From contig JBILVQ010000035.1 of NCBI GenBank assembly GCA_044370375.1, forward strand, positions 1 through 19,720: 19,720 bases of DNA, read 5' to 3'. The notes below the pieces were generated by a model. The model saw only the letters and a program-made list of their open reading frames with translations. It ran no database searches and was not told the DNA's origin. Made by a program: the position numbers and the translations under genes. Source of the DNA: JBILVQ01 sp044370375. GTDB lineage: Bacteria > Bacteroidota > Bacteroidia > UBA4408. Positions 16,641 to 19,720 of this stretch are shown one piece after another (positions within the stretch are counted from its first letter, which is position 1; every line of letters starts with the position of its first letter).

Positions 16641-16673
16641 TTGGAAATAAACAAAGTATTGTTTATATGTTTA
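16641..16673 (+). promoter_or_regulatory. Possible promoter for the repeat-protein gene
   Basis: A TTG at 16641-16643 and TATGTTTA at 16666-16673, one mismatch from TAnnTTTG, are separated by about 22 nt, slightly longer than the usual Bacteroidota spacing. The element lies about 70 nt before the ATG, after the upstream terminator. The rest of the leader has a short hairpin GTTGC-AATGC-GCAAC near 16684. Confidence 0.3.
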
Positions 16674-16744
16674 ATATCCTTGTTGCAATGCGCAACTGGT
16701 CCGGGTTTAATTTAGCCGGTTGATAATCAAACAGAAAAAAATTC

Positions 16745-19720
16745 ATGAAAGTTTATTTACGCAGGTTATTTCTCACCCTTGCTTTTACAGCCATTTACGC
16801 ACTTGGGTTTGCACAGTGTACTATTCCCAGTTCAGGCTGCGGAGGTTACACGGTACAAGTAACCATCACCCCAACAGCCATTGTGCCATCGTCTATGACC
16901 TGTCCCTTTGGTTTTAACTACAATGTTACCTTCGACTATTCCATAACCGTTTCGGGAGCCAACACTTGCTTTAACGGAAATATTGGTATTCAGCCTCAAA
17001 TTTTTTGCAATAGCCAGAACAATGGTTATTTTACCATCAATGTACCTGCTCCGCTGGTAGGGACTCCTTCTACCAATACTTACACCGGAACGCTGACTAC
17101 GACAACCAATCCCTTTAGCGGAGGAACCAATTGTGCTACTGCAACTCCACTTAACATGAATTGCAATAGCATTGATGTGACCATCTTTGGGCCCGGAATT
17201 TCCACAACAACTGTTAGTTGTACTCCTCCTGCCAACAGCATTGCGACAGGAGCTGTTTCAGGCTCGCCTTTTTGTGCCGGAGCCGCTGTTAGCGTTCCCT
17301 TTACTGCTACCGGTACTTTTAACCCCGGTAATGTTTTTACTGCTCAATTGAGTAATGCCAGCGGGAGTTTCGCCAGTCCCACCAATATTGGGACCCTAAG
17401 CTCTACCGGTAGCGGAACCATTTCGTCAACCATTCCCGGGGCTACTCCAACCGGAAGTGGATATAGAATCAGGGTGGTAAGCAATAATCCTGCAACTACA
17501 GGAACCGACAATGGAAGTAATTTAATCATCAACGCCACGGCAACTCCAGCTGTGAGTATTGGTATTACCTCCGGAACCAATCCTGCCTGTGGTGGAAGCA
17601 GTGTTACATTTACGGCAACGCCAACCAATGGGGGGGCTTCACCTACTTATCAGTGGACCAGAAATGGTGCTAATATTAGCGGTGCAACTGCCTCAACCTA
17701 TATTGGTGTGGCAGGAACAGATTTTGTAACCGGAAGTCAAATCAGGTGTGTAATGACTTCTAATGCAGCTTGTGCAAGTCCTGTAACAGCTACCAGTGCT
17801 GCTATCACCATGAACGTTACTCCGTCTGCCGCTGATTTTTATATTAGTGGGGTTACCGATCCCCTTGCCTGCAATCGTTTGGAAGAAAGGGTGAAATGGT
17901 ATGCACTTGCCAATGTTGTAACTACCGGTTTCGGCAATAGTTTGAATAAAACCGCATCTGCAGGAAACTGGGATGGTGGAGCTTATTCTTACAACCAGGT
18001 AAACAACAATGGTTACCTTGAATTTACCGCCACCGAAACCAATACTTTTAGAATGATAGGTTTGAGCAATTCAAATCCTAATAACAGTTTTAACAGTATA
18101 AAATATGCCATCTATCTGCAAAACAATGCCACGCTAACAATTTATGAAAATGGCGCCAATATTGGCAATTTCGGCACTTATGCTACGAACGATGTTTTTA
18201 GAGTTAGTGTCGAAAACAACCTGGTAAAGTATTATAAGAATAATACAGTTTTTTATTACAGTGCGCTTGTGCCCTCCTTCCCAATGTTTGTAGATGTTTC
18301 GATTAATTCTCTGGGAGGAACGCTTTCCAATGTATTGGTCAACAATTTGAATGCCGGAAATTTCACTGCAACGGTTATCAATGGAACAGCTATTACCTAT
18401 CAATGGCGATTGAACGGATCTCCGGTGGGCACCAATGCTGCTTCCTATTCAAATCCCGGACTTGCTGTTTCGGATGTTGTAACCTGCGACTTAAGTTATA
18501 CACCCTTGTGCGGTCCATCACCGGTAAACACAAGTTCAAATGCTACTACACTCAAAGCCCTTCCTACTTATGATTTTCCAGTATTTTATATAACAGGTGT
18601 GACCGATCCAGCAGCCTGCAACCGATTGGAAGAACAAGTAAAATGGTATAGTCTGGCCAATGTAGTAACCACCGGATTAGGGAACAGTTTGAACAAAACT
18701 TCATCGGGAGGTAACTGGGATGGAGGAGCCTTTTCCTACAACCAGGTAAACAACAATGGTTATCTTGAATTTACGGTTACAGAAACCAATACGGCTAGAA
18801 TGATAGGTTTGAGTAATGCAAATGCCGACAATGGTTATGCGAGCATCCGATATGCTATTTTCTTACAAAACAATGCAACGGTTGGTATTTATGAAAACGG
18901 TACGAATCGCGGAAATTTCGGCACTTATGCAGCGAGCGATGTTTTCAGGGTAAGTATCGAGAACAACGTAGTAAAATATTATAAAAACGGAACGGCCTTT
19001 TATTTTAGTGCTCTTGTGCCTAGTTACCCATTGTATGCAGATGCATCCATCAATTCATTGAACGGTACTTTGACGAATGTTTTGGTTAGTAATCTGCATT
19101 CAGGAAACTTCAATGCCACCGTCATCAATGGGGCTCCTGTTTCTTATCAATGGAGGCTCAATGGAGGCCCTGTAGGAACCAATTCATCTTCTTATTCCAA
19201 TCCCGGAATTGCCATCTCGGACGTGGTTACTTGCGATGTAACCTATCAAAGTATTTGCAGCACACCCACCATTTCTTCGAATGCCGCCACCTATAAAGCT
19301 TTGCCAAGCTATGATGTACCTGTATTTTACATAACAGGAGTAACCGACCCATCAGCTTGCAACCGATTAGAGGAGCAAGTAAAATGGTATAGTTTGGCCA
19401 ATGTAGTAACTACAGGATTGGGCAATAGTTTGAACAAAACATCTTCGGGCGGTAACTGGGACGGAGGGGCCTTTTCTTACAATCAAGTAAACAACAATGG
19501 TTATCTTGAATTTACCGTTACAGAAACCAATACGGCAAGAATGATAGGTTTGAGTAATGCCAATGCCGATAATGGTTATGCGAGCATCCGTTATGCTATT
19601 TTCTTACAAAACAATGCAACGGTTGGTATTTATGAAAACGGTACGAATCGCGGGAATTTCGGCACCTATGCAGCGAGCGATGTTTTCAGGGTTAGTATCG
19701 AGAACAATGTGGTGAAATAT
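16745..19720 (+). CDS. Giant secreted repeat protein with Ig-like and lectin-like units (5' part, runs off window)
   Basis: The frame is open from the ATG to the window end, 992 codons with no stop. A signal peptide (KVYLRRLFLTLAFTAIYALG, AQ at 23-24) precedes a cysteine-containing beta domain (about 25-165). Two Ig/fibronectin-like domains follow, one with SGSPFCAGAAVSVPFTATGTF and one with PTYQWTRNGANISGATASTY. From residue 365 comes a roughly 248-residue unit, present twice in full and once in part. Each unit has a concanavalin-like beta-sandwich part (NWDGGAYSYNQVNNNGYLEF, RMIGLSN) and an Ig-like part (YQWRLNGSPVGTN). This is typical of Bacteroidota surface adhesins exported by type IX secretion, whose C-terminal sorting domain would lie outside the window. 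The ligand is unknown. Confidence 0.88.
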   Translation, partial: MKVYLRRLFLTLAFTAIYALGFAQCTIPSSGCGGYTVQVTITPTAIVPSSMTCPFGFNYNVTFDYSITVSGANTCFNGNIGIQPQIFCNSQNNGYFTINVPAPLVGTPSTNTYTGTLTTTTNPFSGGTNCATATPLNMNCNSIDVTIFGPGISTTTVSCTPPANSIATGAVSGSPFCAGAAVSVPFTATGTFNPGNVFTAQLSNASGSFASPTNIGTLSSTGSGTISSTIPGATPTGSGYRIRVVSNNPATTGTDNGSNLIINATATPAVSIGITSGTNPACGGSSVTFTATPTNGGASPTYQWTRNGANISGATASTYIGVAGTDFVTGSQIRCVMTSNAACASPVTATSAAITMNVTPSAADFYISGVTDPLACNRLEERVKWYALANVVTTGFGNSLNKTASAGNWDGGAYSYNQVNNNGYLEFTATETNTFRMIGLSNSNPNNSFNSIKYAIYLQNNATLTIYENGANIGNFGTYATNDVFRVSVENNLVKYYKNNTVFYYSALVPSFPMFVDVSINSLGGTLSNVLVNNLNAGNFTATVINGTAITYQWRLNGSPVGTNAASYSNPGLAVSDVVTCDLSYTPLCGPSPVNTSSNATTLKALPTYDFPVFYITGVTDPAACNRLEEQVKWYSLANVVTTGLGNSLNKTSSGGNWDGGAFSYNQVNNNGYLEFTVTETNTARMIGLSNANADNGYASIRYAIFLQNNATVGIYENGTNRGNFGTYAASDVFRVSIENNVVKYYKNGTAFYFSALVPSYPLYADASINSLNGTLTNVLVSNLHSGNFNATVINGAPVSYQWRLNGGPVGTNSSSYSNPGIAISDVVTCDVTYQSICSTPTISSNAATYKALPSYDVPVFYITGVTDPSACNRLEEQVKWYSLANVVTTGLGNSLNKTSSGGNWDGGAFSYNQVNNNGYLEFTVTETNTARMIGLSNANADNGYASIRYAIFLQNNATVGIYENGTNRGNFGTYAASDVFRVSIENNVVKY
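17837..18583 (+). repeat. Repeat unit 1 of secreted protein (249 codons)
   Basis: The unit begins FYISGVTDPLACNRLEERVK and ends before the next FYITGVTDP. It is the most divergent unit, with several substitutions relative to unit 2, for example SNSNPNNSFNSIKY against SNANADNGYASIRY. Confidence 0.9.
18584..19324 (+). repeat. Repeat unit 2 of secreted protein (247 codons)
   Basis: The unit begins FYITGVTDPAACNRLEEQVK. It has a lectin-like part of about 180 residues, then an Ig-like part with YQWRLNGGPVGTN and SDVVTCDVTYQSIC. Its first 132 residues match unit 3 with one substitution. Confidence 0.9.
19325..19720 (+). repeat. Repeat unit 3 of secreted protein (truncated by window end)
   Basis: The first 132 codons of a third unit are visible, begin FYITGVTDPSACNRLEEQVK, and end at NNVVKY where the window stops. 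Confidence 0.9.

Noticed and set aside
17344..17628. Minus-strand hydrophobic 94-codon frame
   Set aside because: It is the antisense shadow of the Ig-like repeats; its hydrophobicity results from Thr/Asn/Gly-rich codons on the other strand.

Overview
The window looks like a chromosomal segment of a Bacteroidota bacterium. The evidence is an AT-rich sequence, a TonB-dependent receptor with an N-terminal carboxypeptidase-regulatory-like domain paired with a DUF4249 lipoprotein, very large outer-membrane and surface proteins, a TAnnTTTG-type promoter element, and weak Shine-Dalgarno sequences. Nothing in the sequence fixes a genus.

Layout. Positions 1-356 hold a tandem array. Each unit carries the 3' part of an initiator tRNA-fMet-like gene followed by a small intrinsic terminator. 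Next comes an overlapping pair, a TonB-dependent receptor (450-2813) and a DUF4249 surface lipoprotein (2801-3691). Positions 3825-6968 hold a compact three-gene glycan cluster on the + strand: a polyprenyl-phosphate glycosyltransferase, a SAM methyltransferase and a multi-pass GT-C-like membrane protein. The first two genes of this cluster are each interrupted by a single in-frame stop codon. Converging on the cluster is a minus-strand pair, an NAD(P)-binding HTATIP2-like protein (8982-9641) followed after 3 nt by an ABC-F ATPase (7041-8978). Divergent from that pair are recX (9716-10165) and a 1176-residue predicted outer-membrane protein (10283-13813). anmK (minus) and an acyl-CoA dehydrogenase (plus) are divergent at about 15.3 kb; the dehydrogenase ends at a strong terminator. 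The last 3 kb is the 5' part of a giant repetitive secreted protein that runs off the window.

How the genes fit together. Most of the content is envelope-related: outer-membrane uptake, glycan transfer, peptidoglycan recycling (AnmK), a huge outer-membrane protein and a secreted repeat adhesin. These are mixed with housekeeping functions: ABC-F, RecX and an acyl-CoA dehydrogenase. I see no defence system, prophage, insertion sequence or CRISPR array. The features most worth a second look are the tRNA-derived array, the two neighbouring nonsense codons, and the repeat units of the terminal gene, whose protein sequence is nearly invariant while their synonymous sites differ.
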